This document shows, piece after piece, positions 43,694-52,054 of a stretch of DNA of 64,000 nucleotides (positions within the stretch are counted from its first letter, which is position 1; each line of letters starts with the position of its first letter). The notes beneath the pieces were generated by a model. It searched no databases and had not been told where the DNA came from. It saw only the letters and a list, made by a program, of their open reading frames with translations. Where the stretch lies: assembly GCF_028830055.1 (NCBI RefSeq), contig NZ_CP101655.1:1016132-1080131 (forward strand), read 5' to 3'. Origin of the DNA: Pseudomonas serboccidentalis. Its GTDB lineage: Bacteria; Pseudomonadota; Gammaproteobacteria; Pseudomonadales; Pseudomonadaceae. The position numbers were made by a program, and so were the translations under genes.

Positions 43694-43770
43694 AAAAGAT
43701 CGCAGCCTTCGGCAGCTCCTACAGGGGAATGCAGGTCAAGTGTAGGAGCTGCCGAAGGCTGCGATCTTTT
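43694..43770. repeat. REP palindrome, family A
   Basis: Perfect 30-base arms (43694-43723, 43741-43770) between tonB and the algH-like gene, on the same strand. Confidence 0.92.
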
Positions 43771-43818
43771 GGCGGCTTCAGCTTGTCAGTTCGCCCCCTG
43801 AACGCCACACTATCGCTC

Positions 43819-44391
43819 ATGAAAAACGTCAGCCCCAGCTACCTCAAGCATCACTTCCTGATCGCCATGCCGCACATGGCCGACCCGAACTTTGCCCACA
43901 CCTTGACCTACATCGTCGAGCACACGGCCAGTGGCGCCATGGGGCTGGTGGTCAATCGACCGCAAGAGCTGAATCTGGCTGACATTCTCGAACAACTGCG
44001 CCCGGACATCGACCCGCCAGCACTGTGCCAGCATGTGCCGATCTTCATTGGCGGTCCGGTGCAGACCGATCGCGGTTTCGTCCTGCACCCGGCGGGCAAG
44101 ACCTTTCAGGCCACCGTCGAGCTGGACGGTGATCTGGCGCTGTCCACCTCGCAGGACGTGCTGTTCGCCATCGCCGACGGCGTGGGCCCGGCGAAAAGCC
44201 TGATCACCCTCGGCTACGCCGGTTGGGAAGCCGGGCAACTGGAGGCTGAACTGGCCGACAACGCCTGGCTGACCTGCCCGTACGACGCCGATATCCTGTT
44301 CAACACCAGCAGCGAACTGCGTCTGGAAGCGGCGGCACGGCACCTGGGGATCAACCTCAGCCTGCTGACCAGCCAGGCGGGGCACGCCTGA
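43819..44391 (+). CDS. algH: YqgE/AlgH family protein
   Basis: A 190-residue cytosolic protein of the UPF0301 family. YLKHHFLIAMPHMADPNFAHTLTYIVEHTASGAMGLVVNRP at the N-terminus and FIGGPVQTDRGFVLHP are signatures. AlgH of P. aeruginosa was named for an effect on alginate; its biochemical function is unsettled. The stop codon overlaps the ruvX start (TGATG), the conserved yqgE-yqgF arrangement. Confidence 0.93.
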   Translation: MKNVSPSYLKHHFLIAMPHMADPNFAHTLTYIVEHTASGAMGLVVNRPQELNLADILEQLRPDIDPPALCQHVPIFIGGPVQTDRGFVLHPAGKTFQATVELDGDLALSTSQDVLFAIADGVGPAKSLITLGYAGWEAGQLEAELADNAWLTCPYDADILFNTSSELRLEAAARHLGINLSLLTSQAGHA

Positions 44392-44828
44392 TGGCCCTGC
44401 GCCTGATTCTCGGCTTCGACTACGGCACCAAACAGATCGGCGTTGCGGTCGGCCAGGTGATTACCGGCCAGGCCCGCGAGCTGTGCACCCTGAAAGCGCA
44501 GAACGGGGTGCCGGACTGGAACCAGGTCGAAGCCCTGTTCAAGGAATGGAAACCCGATGCTGTGGTGGTCGGCCTGCCGCTGAATATGGACGGCACGCCC
44601 AGCGAAATGTGCCTGCGCGCCGAGAAATTCGCCCGGCGCCTCAACGGCCGCTTCAATGTGCCCTTCTATACCCACGACGAACGCCTGACCACCTTTGAAG
44701 CCAAGGGTGAACGCCTGGTGCGTGGCGGGCAGAAAGGCAGTTACCGCGATAACCCGGTGGACGCCATCGCCGCCGCCCTGCTGCTGCAGGGCTGGCTCGA
44801 TGAAAACACTGCATTGTTTGAATCCTGA
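44391..44828 (+). CDS. ruvX: Putative pre-16S rRNA nuclease / Holliday junction resolvase-like YqgF
   Basis: A 145-residue RNase H-fold nuclease. LGFDYGTKQIGVAVG carries the first catalytic Asp, VVGLPLNMDGTPSEMC and YTHDERLTTFEA and DAIAAALLLQGWL carry the other acidic residues. E. coli YqgF processes the 5' end of pre-16S rRNA; a role in DNA repair has also been proposed. Start codon overlaps the algH stop. A terminator follows. Confidence 0.93.
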   Translation: MALRLILGFDYGTKQIGVAVGQVITGQARELCTLKAQNGVPDWNQVEALFKEWKPDAVVVGLPLNMDGTPSEMCLRAEKFARRLNGRFNVPFYTHDERLTTFEAKGERLVRGGQKGSYRDNPVDAIAAALLLQGWLDENTALFES

Positions 44829-44829
44829 C

Positions 44830-44852
44830 AAGCGCTTCGGCGCTTTTCTTTT
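44830..44852 (+). terminator. Rho-independent terminator after ruvX
   Basis: AAGCGC-TTCG-GCGCTT stem-loop with a stable UUCG-type tetraloop and a downstream T-rich tract (TTCTTTT), starting two bases after the ruvX stop. It separates ruvX from pyrR. Confidence 0.8.
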
Positions 44853-44908
44853 GAGCTACGACCCGAGCCGCGTCCAAGGACCCGGCTCGACCCCAAGAAG
44901 GAGCAACC

Positions 44909-45415
44909 ATGAGCCTGCCAAATCCCGCCGATCTGATCAGCCAGATGGCAATCCGCCTCAAGGCGCATCTGGCCCAGCGCGGCATCAGCGAACCGCGCTA
45001 CATCGGCATCCGCACCGGCGGTATCTGGGTGGCGCAGGCCCTGCTCAAGGAGCTGGGCAGCGATGCGCCGCTGGGCACGCTGGATGTTTCCTTCTACCGC
45101 GACGACTTCAGCCAGAACGGCCTGCACCCGCAAGTGCGCCCCTCGGCCCTGCCCTTCGAGATCGAAGGCCAGCATCTGGTGCTGATCGACGACGTACTGA
45201 TGAGCGGTCGCACCATCCGCGCCGCCATGAACGAACTGTTCGACTACGGCCGTCCGGCCAGCGTGACCCTGGTCTGCCTGCTGGACCTGGACGCTGGCGA
45301 ACTGCCGATCCGCCCGAACGTGGTCGGTGCGACGCTGTCGCTGGCCGCCCACGAGCGGGTCAAGCTGTCCGGCCCTGAGCCGTTGGCGCTCGAACTGCAA
45401 GACCTGAACCCTTAA
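44909..45415 (+). CDS. pyrR: Bifunctional PyrR: pyrimidine regulator / uracil phosphoribosyltransferase
   Basis: A 168-residue type I phosphoribosyltransferase. [26 protein letters not shown] is the PRPP-binding loop; [19 protein letters not shown] and DVSFYRDDF complete the fold. In Pseudomonas PyrR affects expression of the pyrBC' operon; no RNA attenuator like that of Bacillus could be drawn in the 28 bases before pyrB. It is followed by pyrB 27 bases downstream and probably co-transcribed. Confidence 0.95.
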   Translation: MSLPNPADLISQMAIRLKAHLAQRGISEPRYIGIRTGGIWVAQALLKELGSDAPLGTLDVSFYRDDFSQNGLHPQVRPSALPFEIEGQHLVLIDDVLMSGRTIRAAMNELFDYGRPASVTLVCLLDLDAGELPIRPNVVGATLSLAAHERVKLSGPEPLALELQDLNP

Positions 45416-45442
45416 TCCGCCCTATTGAGAGTCCCCCTCGCG

Positions 45443-46447
45443 ATGACGCCTCTAGATACCAAGCGCCCGCTGCAGCTCAATGATCAGGGCCAGCTGCGCC
45501 ACTTCCTCTCGCTCGACGGCCTGCGCCGCGAGTTGCTGACGGAAATCCTCGACACTGCCGACTCGTTCCTCGAAGTCGGTGCCCGGGCGGTGAAGAAGGT
45601 CCCGTTGCTGCGCGGCAAGACCGTGTGCAACGTGTTCTTCGAAAACTCCACGCGCACCCGCACCACCTTCGAACTGGCGGCCCAGCGGCTGTCGGCGGAC
45701 GTGATCACCCTGAACGTGTCGACCTCCTCGGCCAGTAAGGGTGAAACCCTGCTCGACACCCTGCGCAACCTCGAAGCCATGGCCGCCGACATGTTCGTCG
45801 TGCGCCACGGCGATTCCGGCGCCGCGCACTTCATCGCCGAGCATGTCTGCCCGCAAGTGGCGATCATCAACGGCGGCGACGGCCGGCACGCGCACCCGAC
45901 CCAGGGCATGCTCGACATGCTGACCATCCGTCGGCACAAGGGCGGTTTCGAAAACCTCTCGGTAGCGATTGTCGGCGACATCCTGCACTCGCGGGTGGCG
46001 CGCTCGAACATGCTCGCCCTGAAGACCCTCGGCTGCCAGGACATCCGCGTGATCGCGCCGAAGACCCTGCTGCCGATCGGCATCGAGCAGTACGGCGTCA
46101 AGGTCTACACCGACATGAACGAAGGCCTGAAAGACGTCGACGTGGTGATCATGCTGCGCCTGCAACGTGAGCGCATGACCGGCGGCCTGCTGCCCAGCGA
46201 AGGCGAGTTTTACCGCTTGTTCGGCCTGACCACCGCGCGTCTGGCCGGCGCCAAACCCGATTGCATCGTCATGCACCCGGGGCCGATCAACCGGGGTGTA
46301 GAGATCGAATCGGCAGTGGCCGACGGCCCGCATTCGGTGATCCTCAATCAAGTTACCTACGGCATCGCGATCCGTATGGCCGTGCTGTCGATGGCCATGA
46401 GCGGACAAACAGCCCAGCGCCAATTCGAGCAGGAGAACGCCCAGTGA
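45443..46447 (+). CDS. pyrB: Aspartate carbamoyltransferase catalytic subunit
   Basis: A 334-residue enzyme making carbamoyl aspartate, the first committed step of pyrimidine synthesis. [20 protein letters not shown] is the carbamoyl phosphate site; [29 protein letters not shown] and [12 protein letters not shown] are substrate loops. Class A ATCase of Pseudomonas, longer than E. coli PyrB, assembling with PyrC' into a dodecamer. The start at 45443 is preferred to 45425, which would add six residues. Its stop codon overlaps the pyrC' GTG start. Confidence 0.96.
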   Translation: MTPLDTKRPLQLNDQGQLRHFLSLDGLRRELLTEILDTADSFLEVGARAVKKVPLLRGKTVCNVFFENSTRTRTTFELAAQRLSADVITLNVSTSSASKGETLLDTLRNLEAMAADMFVVRHGDSGAAHFIAEHVCPQVAIINGGDGRHAHPTQGMLDMLTIRRHKGGFENLSVAIVGDILHSRVARSNMLALKTLGCQDIRVIAPKTLLPIGIEQYGVKVYTDMNEGLKDVDVVIMLRLQRERMTGGLLPSEGEFYRLFGLTTARLAGAKPDCIVMHPGPINRGVEIESAVADGPHSVILNQVTYGIAIRMAVLSMAMSGQTAQRQFEQENAQ

Positions 46448-47715
46448 AGCTCAGCATTCTCGGCGCCCGCGTCATCGATCCAAGCAGCGGCCTGGATCAA
46501 ATCACCGATATCCACGTTGAAGCCTGCAAGATCGTCGCCCTCGGCGCCGCGCCGGCCGGTTTCACTGCCGTTGAAACCATCGACGCCCAAGGCCTGGTCG
46601 CTGCGCCAGGGCTGGTCGATCTGAACGTCGCCCTGCGCGAGCCGGGCTACAGCCGCAAAGGCAGCATTGCCAGCGAAACCCGCGCGGCGGCGGCCGGTGG
46701 CGTGACCAGCCTGTGCTGCCCGCCGAAGACCAAACCGGTGCTCGACACCTCTGCAGTGGCCGAACTGATCCTCGACCGTGCCCGCGAAGCCGGCAACACC
46801 AAGGTGTTCCCGATTGGCGCGCTGAGCAAAGGGCTGGACGGTGAACAGCTTGCAGAGCTCGTTGCTCTGCGTGACGCCGGGTGCGTGGCATTCGGCAATG
46901 GTCTGGAGAGTTTCCGCAACACCCGCACCCTGTGCCGGGCGCTGGACTACGCGGCCACCTTCGACCTGACAGTGATTTTCAATTCGCAGGATCACGATCT
47001 GGCCGATGGCGGCCTGGCCCACGAAGGCGCGGTCGCCAGCTTCCTCGGTCTGCCGGGCATTCCGGAAACCGCAGAGACCGTGGCCCTGGCCCGCGATCTG
47101 CTGCTGGTCGAGCAGACCGGCGTGCGTGCGCACTTCAGTCAACTGACCAGCGCTCGCGGTGTGGCCCTGATCGCCCAGGCCCAGGCCCGTGGCTTGAAGG
47201 TCACGGCGGATGTCGCGCTGTACCAGTTGATCCTCACCGATGAAGCGCTGATCGACTTCAGCAGCCTGTATCACGTGCAACCGCCGCTGCGCACCCGCGC
47301 CGACCGCGATGGCCTGCGCGAGGCGGTGAAGTCCGGCGTGGTGTCGGCGATCTCCAGCCATCACCAGCCGCACGAACGCGACGCCAAACTGGCGCCATTC
47401 GGCGCAACCGAGCCGGGCATCAGCAGTGTTGAACTGCTGCTGCCGCTGGCGATGACGCTGGTCGAGGATGGTCTCCTGGACCTGCCAACCCTGCTCGCGC
47501 GCCTGAGCGCCGGCCCTGCGGATGCGCTGCGTCTGCCGGCGGGCAAACTGGCGGTGGGCGGTGCGGCGGATATCGTGCTGTTCGATCCGAAAGCGTCCAC
47601 CGTGGCCGGTGAAGGCTGGCTGTCGAAGGGCGAGAACTGCCCGTTCCTCGGTCACAGCCTGCCGGGCGTAGTGCGTTACACCCTGGTGGATGGGCGGATC
47701 AGCCACCAGGCCTGA
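46444..47715 (+). CDS. pyrC': Inactive dihydroorotase-like ATCase subunit PyrC'
   Basis: A 423-residue amidohydrolase-fold protein. The metal-binding HxH motif of true dihydroorotases is replaced by [10 protein letters not shown] near residue 60 (Asn and Ala for the histidines), so it cannot hold zinc in the usual way. This matches the Pseudomonas PyrC' that is needed only to assemble active PyrB. Later regions ([19 protein letters not shown]) keep family features. It starts with GTG overlapping the pyrB stop (GTGA), so translation is coupled. A stem-loop follows. Confidence 0.94.
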   Translation: MKLSILGARVIDPSSGLDQITDIHVEACKIVALGAAPAGFTAVETIDAQGLVAAPGLVDLNVALREPGYSRKGSIASETRAAAAGGVTSLCCPPKTKPVLDTSAVAELILDRAREAGNTKVFPIGALSKGLDGEQLAELVALRDAGCVAFGNGLESFRNTRTLCRALDYAATFDLTVIFNSQDHDLADGGLAHEGAVASFLGLPGIPETAETVALARDLLLVEQTGVRAHFSQLTSARGVALIAQAQARGLKVTADVALYQLILTDEALIDFSSLYHVQPPLRTRADRDGLREAVKSGVVSAISSHHQPHERDAKLAPFGATEPGISSVELLLPLAMTLVEDGLLDLPTLLARLSAGPADALRLPAGKLAVGGAADIVLFDPKASTVAGEGWLSKGENCPFLGHSLPGVVRYTLVDGRISHQA

Positions 47716-47722
47716 AGATCAG

Positions 47723-47751
47723 AGATAGCAGGCTGTAGTGGCCTGCTATCT
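47723..47751 (+). terminator. Stem-loop after pyrC'
   Basis: AGATAGCAGGC (47723-47733) pairs perfectly with GCCTGCTATCT (47741-47751), loop of seven bases. The downstream sequence has only a weak T tract, so terminator function is likely but not certain. It marks the junction with AT-rich DNA. Confidence 0.7.
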
Positions 47752-48037
47752 CTTGATAGTTTGTTCGATAGCGACAAACATCCTTACTGGGAAATTTCGC
47801 TTAAATTCATTGTTCGCAATATCCATCTCCCTCTAGCCACTTCAGCCGTTAAATCTACACCAAGCGGCGTAGGAAAGCGGCCGCCTGCCATAAAGAAATA
47901 TCCGACGCTTTACACGCCCGTAAAAACAGCTTCGACACAATCAGAAATAGCCTACAAAGTTCTCGTAGGCGAAACTTTCGCACAGCCATTAATATAAAAC
48001 TGCTAGAGGGATAACCAACACCCACAAGGATGAACAT
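47752..48037 (+). promoter_or_regulatory. AT-rich promoter region of the bacteriocin gene
   Basis: This gap has no gene. TATAAA (47993-47998) is a possible -10 box and AAGGA (48026-48030) the ribosome binding site. Upstream are two interlocked inverted repeats: GCCTAC (47950-47955)/GTAGGC (47965-47970) and AAAGTT (47956-47961)/AACTTT (47973-47978), plus ATTGTTCGCAAT (47809-47820). No LexA box of the CTGT-N8-ACAG type was seen. Confidence 0.4.
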
Positions 48038-49024
48038 ATGAAAAATGGACTTACGCTCCCCCCTATTATCACCAGAGGCACAACAGGAAACTCTGGCGGC
48101 TTTACAGTCGACTCCGGTTTCAGATGGGGGACCTACGCAACAGCAGATTGGCAGGGCGCAGGAGAGGCCATCGTAACCAATGACGGTCAAACCTATTCAC
48201 TACCACTGAGCAATGGCCCAGCAATAACCTCAGCAGAAATGGATATGTTTCATGCCTGGCTTGAAATGAAATCCGGAATTAAAGCCTTCACCTATGAACT
48301 GCAAATGGTGAACAAAGCAATTAATAACGACGCCCTAGGTGGAATTCGTGACCTCTGGAGAATCACAGAAAGCGACAACTATTTACTAAGCAACTCCGCC
48401 ACTATCAGCCATGGTTATTTCAAGAACAAAGTCATCAACTTCAGTTTGGCTGATTCATTTGCGGCGCAGCAAAAACTTAGCGCCATAGAAGCATTGATCA
48501 AAGTTTCCGCGACTGCTCCGTACAATCTGAATTACGAAACACTCACAACCGAGCTTTCTGGAGGTACTTTCAGCCCGATCAAAGCCTTTGCTCATTACCT
48601 CTGGGGAAATGGTGAGAGGATGAGGGTCAACATCAACAATATTGGCCTGAGTGTCAGGGCCAACAAACTGCCCTTACTTGCAAGCTCTATCGCGAGCACT
48701 CGAGAAGCCGGCACTTATTACTTATCTGACCCGAAGATCCCTTACGCCACCATTAATGACAGCAATGTCACCGGAGCTTATCTAGGAAGAATAACGTTAA
48801 AGATGGACGGAAACTTCACGCGGGACAAAACAGGATCCTGGGTTTTCGATGGCGTTATCAGAGCCTATACTGATACTTACGACTTCGACGCAAGCAACAG
48901 ATCAACTGCCCTTGAGTTATTAACGACAGCAGGCAGAGTATTTTCCGGAACACATTATGAAATCGACATTTTCGGCGAGCATAAAATAAGGCTAAGCGGA
49001 ACTGGATTTCACCCTACCCCGTGA
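48038..49024 (+). CDS. Colicin M-type (lipid II-degrading) bacteriocin with altered catalytic motif
   Basis: A 328-residue protein whose C-terminal 140 residues match the colicin M catalytic domain: AHYLWGNG (H186-G192), NINNIGL, VTGAYLGRITLKMDG, GSWVFDGVIRAY, DTYDFDASNR (D279-R288) and FSGTHYEID. Colicin M enzymes cut the phosphodiester bond of undecaprenyl-linked peptidoglycan precursor in the periplasm of target cells. Here Asp, Tyr and Asp of the motif are present (D279, Y281, D282), but the His before the Arg is missing: the segment is one residue shorter than colicin M. The N-terminal half (residues 1-180) would carry receptor-binding and import functions and has no signal peptide, as expected. 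The gene is AT-rich relative to its neighbours, a sign of transfer. Confidence 0.88.
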   Translation: MKNGLTLPPIITRGTTGNSGGFTVDSGFRWGTYATADWQGAGEAIVTNDGQTYSLPLSNGPAITSAEMDMFHAWLEMKSGIKAFTYELQMVNKAINNDALGGIRDLWRITESDNYLLSNSATISHGYFKNKVINFSLADSFAAQQKLSAIEALIKVSATAPYNLNYETLTTELSGGTFSPIKAFAHYLWGNGERMRVNINNIGLSVRANKLPLLASSIASTREAGTYYLSDPKIPYATINDSNVTGAYLGRITLKMDGNFTRDKTGSWVFDGVIRAYTDTYDFDASNRSTALELLTTAGRVFSGTHYEIDIFGEHKIRLSGTGFHPTP

Positions 49025-49064
49025 CCATCAATAACTCTACAGACATCTGCACAACGGAGAGCGA

Positions 49065-49469
49065 ATGAGAAGAACTTACAGACTAATAAGTTATTTGTAC
49101 CCGATCGTTCTCGCACTTACATCTGGCGCAGGAGTACTCATACTAATAAAAAATCTCAAAGCAGGAACATATGACGTAAGCCAGGATTCAATCGGCCTGC
49201 CCATTGGTGTAACGCTGATGGTTTTTCTGATACTGGCACTAACGCACCTACTGCAGATTCTCTTATTACGCTGGGCATGCGCCAACTCGTTTGCGGCTTT
49301 ATTACTGAAAATATCAGCATACTTGATTGCAACAGTATCGCTACTGATTTTGGTGGACAGGATTGTGTATTGGTCCATACCCAATCACGCCGTCATCGCA
49401 ATACTTTATGGCGTCACTGCCATTACATTTGTCGTTTTCCAAATGCAAACCATCGCACAATTGAAATAA
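49065..49469 (+). CDS. Four-helix membrane protein, probable bacteriocin immunity protein
   Basis: A 134-residue protein with four hydrophobic segments (LISYLYPIVLALTSGAGVLILI; LPIGVTLMVFLILALTHLLQILLL; LLLKISAYLIATVSLLILVD; HAVIAILYGVTAITFVVFQM) and almost no loops. It starts 40 bases after the bacteriocin gene with a good site (GGAGAGCG) and the same AT-rich composition. Small integral-membrane immunity proteins have been reported with colicin M-like bacteriocins of Pseudomonas; the assignment here is by position and topology only. Confidence 0.6.
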   Translation: MRRTYRLISYLYPIVLALTSGAGVLILIKNLKAGTYDVSQDSIGLPIGVTLMVFLILALTHLLQILLLRWACANSFAALLLKISAYLIATVSLLILVDRIVYWSIPNHAVIAILYGVTAITFVVFQMQTIAQLK

Positions 49470-49490
49470 CATAAATGCAAGACAGGATGT

Positions 49491-49541
49491 CGAGGGGGTT
49501 GCCTGCCAGCGCGCGAAGTGCGTCGACGATCTGCCCCCTCG
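49491..49541. repeat. Degenerate family C palindrome
   Basis: CGAGGGGG (49491-49498) and CCCCCTCG (49534-49541) enclose GCCTGCCAGCGCGCGAAG...; it resembles a decayed family C REP and lies between the immunity gene and the convergent TM2 gene. Confidence 0.55.
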
Positions 49542-49548
49542 CCATCGC

Positions 49549-49980
49549 TTACTGAAAGGCGCCGCGCCCTTCGGCGTTACGCACCGAGACCTGATCGTTC
49601 AGCGTCCAGAAGTCATACAACACGCCGATAAAGAACAAGCCGCCGGTCAGCAGATACAGCAAACCGCTGATCCACTTGCCCTGGTACATCCGGTGCACAC
49701 CGAACACCCCCAGAAACGTCAGCAGAATCCACGCCACGTTGTACTCGATCGGTCCTGCGGTGAAACGCAGATCCGCCTCGCGATCCATCGCCGGGATCAG
49801 AAACACGTCGATCAGCCAGCCAATGCCCAGCAAACCGAAGGTGAAAAACCAGATCGTCCCGGTCACCGGCTTGCCGTAATAAAAACGGTGAGCGCCGGTA
49901 AAGCCGAAAATCCACAGCAGATAACCGATCACTTTGCTGTGCGTATCCTGGGGTTGAGCAACCTGCTGATAGCGGTTCAT
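49549..49980 (-). CDS. TM2 domain-containing membrane protein
   Basis: A 143-residue protein with two TM2 units: VIGYLLWIFGFTGAHRFYYGKPVTGTIWFFTFGLLGIGWLIDVFLIP (residues 16-62) and ILLTFLGVFGVHRMYQGKWISGLLYLLTGGLFFIGVLYDFWTLND (85-130). Each has the aromatic-Gly-x-HRFY/HRMY turn and an Asp in the second helix. Function is unknown; four membrane helices predicted. Divergent from the NlpC/P60 gene. Confidence 0.88.
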   Translation of the reverse strand: MNRYQQVAQPQDTHSKVIGYLLWIFGFTGAHRFYYGKPVTGTIWFFTFGLLGIGWLIDVFLIPAMDREADLRFTAGPIEYNVAWILLTFLGVFGVHRMYQGKWISGLLYLLTGGLFFIGVLYDFWTLNDQVSVRNAEGRGAFQ

Positions 49981-50230
49981 GAATGGCCTCTTTAGCGTCG
50001 ATAGATAAATTTTTTCTGCATCTGTGTGACTTTTTTGTGTCGAGCCGACAAGTGGTTCGCGGGCGTTACACCTTGCTCAAAGCCTTGTGGGGCCTGGGTT
50101 CTGTCCGACAATTGCACCTGATTGCTGCTTGTTGGGCGAAATTGACCCCCGGGTTGAATCGACAAACGGCCTCGGAAGGGACAAAAAAGCTGTTATAAAG
50201 TTGCGCGCTACCACCTAAGAGCCACGCCTA

Positions 50231-50857
50231 ATGCGACCATTTTTCAAGACATGGCTAACTATTTGCCTATTAATGCCACTGGCCGCCCACGCCACCAATC
50301 GTGAGCAACGTCTTCCCAACGTTAACGGTTTTACCCCTAAATCCCATGCTTCGGCTCCTTCGAGCAAGAGCAGCAAACAAACGAAACACACCACGCTCGC
50401 CAGCAACAATCACGGCAAGCTGGTTCCGCCGATGGCGAACAAGGAAAGCAGCAACGTCCTGAGCCGTGCGGTGAACGTCCTCGGTACTCCTTATCGTTGG
50501 GGCGGCAGCAGCCCAAGTAAAGGCTTCGACTGCAGCGGCCTGGTGAAATATGCGTTCAACGACGCCACCTTCGACCTGCCGCGCACCTCCAACGCCATGG
50601 CCAGCGGTCATGGCGAGAAAGTCGAGCGCAAGGATCTGAAGCCGGGCGACCTGATTTTCTTCAACATCAAGAGCCGTCGGGTCAACCACGTTGCCATCTA
50701 CCTGGGCAACGACCGCTTCATCCATGCACCGCGTCGTGGCAAAGCGGTGAGCATCGATACGCTGAACAAGCCGTATTGGGAGCAGCACTACGTGGTTGCC
50801 AAGCGTGTGTTGCCGAAAGAGCCTGGCGGCAAGCAGATGCGCGTGGTTCAACGTTAA
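50231..50857 (+). CDS. NlpC/P60 family cell-wall hydrolase
   Basis: A 208-residue secreted C40 peptidase. The signal peptide (residues 1-22) is followed by a Ser/Lys-rich linker and the NlpC/P60 domain: catalytic Cys C101 in GFDCSGLVKYAF and His H153 in RRVNHVAIYLGNDRFIHAPRRG. Such enzymes cut the gamma-D-Glu-mDAP bond of peptidoglycan stems, for growth or turnover. TATAAAG about 35 bases upstream is a possible -10. A family A REP follows. Confidence 0.92.
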   Translation: MRPFFKTWLTICLLMPLAAHATNREQRLPNVNGFTPKSHASAPSSKSSKQTKHTTLASNNHGKLVPPMANKESSNVLSRAVNVLGTPYRWGGSSPSKGFDCSGLVKYAFNDATFDLPRTSNAMASGHGEKVERKDLKPGDLIFFNIKSRRVNHVAIYLGNDRFIHAPRRGKAVSIDTLNKPYWEQHYVVAKRVLPKEPGGKQMRVVQR

Positions 50858-50874
50858 GCTTTCGAAGCAAGATC

Positions 50875-50952
50875 AAAAGATCGCAGCGTTCGGCAGCTCC
50901 TACATTGGGATCAGCATTTCCCTGTAGGAGCTGCCGAAGGCTGCGATCTTTT
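50875..50952. repeat. REP palindrome, family A
   Basis: Arms 50875-50904 and 50923-50952, with one mismatch (GCGTTCGG against GCCGAAGGC). It separates the convergent NlpC/P60 and pilT genes. Confidence 0.88.
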
Positions 50953-50963
50953 GCTTTTGGCAT

Positions 50964-51998
50964 TTAGAAATTATCCGGTGTACGCGCCTTCTCCCGCGCA
51001 TGCTCGCGACTGATCAAGCCCTTGGTCACCAGCTCCTTCAGGCACATGTCGAGTGTCTGCATCCCCAACGACCCACCGGTCTGAATCGCCGAATACATCT
51101 GCGCCACCTTGTCCTCGCGGATCAGGTTACGGATCGCCGACGTTCCCAGCATGATCTCGTGCGCCGCCACCCGCCCACCGCCGATCTTCTTGATCAGGGT
51201 CTGCGAGACCACCGCCAGCAACGATTCCGACAGCATCGAACGCACCATCGACTTCTCGTCCCCCGGGAACACATCCACCACCCGGTCGATGGTTTTCGCC
51301 GCCGAGGTGGTGTGCAGGGTGCCGAACACCAGGTGCCCCGTCTCGGCGGCGGTCAGGGCCAGGCGAATGGTTTCCAGGTCGCGCATCTCGCCCACCAGAA
51401 TCACGTCCGGGTCTTCGCGCAGCGCCGAACGCAACGCAGTGGCGAAGCTGCGGGTGTCGCGGTGCACCTCGCGCTGGTTGATCAGGCATTTGCGCGATTC
51501 GTGAACGAACTCGATCGGGTCTTCGATGGTGAGGATATGGTGATGCCGATGGGTGTTGAGGTAATCGATCATCGCCGCCAGCGTGGTCGACTTGCCGGAA
51601 CCGGTCGGCCCGGTCACCAGCACCAGCCCGCGCGGCGCGTCGGTGATCTTGCGAAAGACATCGCCCATGGCGAGGTCTTCCATGCTCAGCACTTTCGAGG
51701 GAATGGTGCGGAACACCGCGCCGGCGCCGCGGTTCTGGTTGAACGCATTGACCCGAAAGCGCGCCACACCGGGGACTTCGAACGAGAAATCCGTTTCCAG
51801 GTGTTTCTCGAAGTCGACCCGCTGGATGTCGTTCATGATGTCGTAGATCAATTCATGCACTTGCTTGTGATCCAGCGCCGGCAGATTGATCCGCCGCACA
51901 TCACCGTCGACGCGGATCATCGGCGGCAGGCCGGCCGACAGGTGCAGGTCGGAAGCGCCCTGTTTGGCGCTGAACGCCAGCAGTTCAGTGATATCCAT
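50964..51998 (-). CDS. pilT: Type IV pilus retraction ATPase PilT
   Basis: A 344-residue hexameric ATPase powering pilus retraction. N-terminal domain MDITELLAFSAKQGASDLHLSAG; Walker A GPTGSGKSTT near residues 129-138; Asp box and Walker B (DPDVILVGEMRDLETIRLALTAAETGHLVFGTLHT) with the PilT His; C-terminal AIRNLIREDKVAQ is the AIRNLIR retraction motif. The start at 51998 follows GAGGGACGCA. It works with the Pil-Chp system in this window. Divergent from yggS. Confidence 0.97.
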   Translation of the reverse strand: MDITELLAFSAKQGASDLHLSAGLPPMIRVDGDVRRINLPALDHKQVHELIYDIMNDIQRVDFEKHLETDFSFEVPGVARFRVNAFNQNRGAGAVFRTIPSKVLSMEDLAMGDVFRKITDAPRGLVLVTGPTGSGKSTTLAAMIDYLNTHRHHHILTIEDPIEFVHESRKCLINQREVHRDTRSFATALRSALREDPDVILVGEMRDLETIRLALTAAETGHLVFGTLHTTSAAKTIDRVVDVFPGDEKSMVRSMLSESLLAVVSQTLIKKIGGGRVAAHEIMLGTSAIRNLIREDKVAQMYSAIQTGGSLGMQTLDMCLKELVTKGLISREHAREKARTPDNF

Positions 51999-52054
51999 TG
52001 CGTCCCTCAATTCCAGTAGAATGCCGCGAACCTTCAGACCGCCGGCGCCTCTTG

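Noticed and set aside
45416..45442. PyrR-type RNA attenuator before pyrB
   Set aside because: The gap is only 27 bases and contains no terminator or anti-terminator stems.
47855..48190. 111-residue minus-strand open frame across the bacteriocin promoter
   Set aside because: It overlaps the promoter and the start of the bacteriocin gene and has low-quality, Cys-rich composition; no ribosome binding site was seen.
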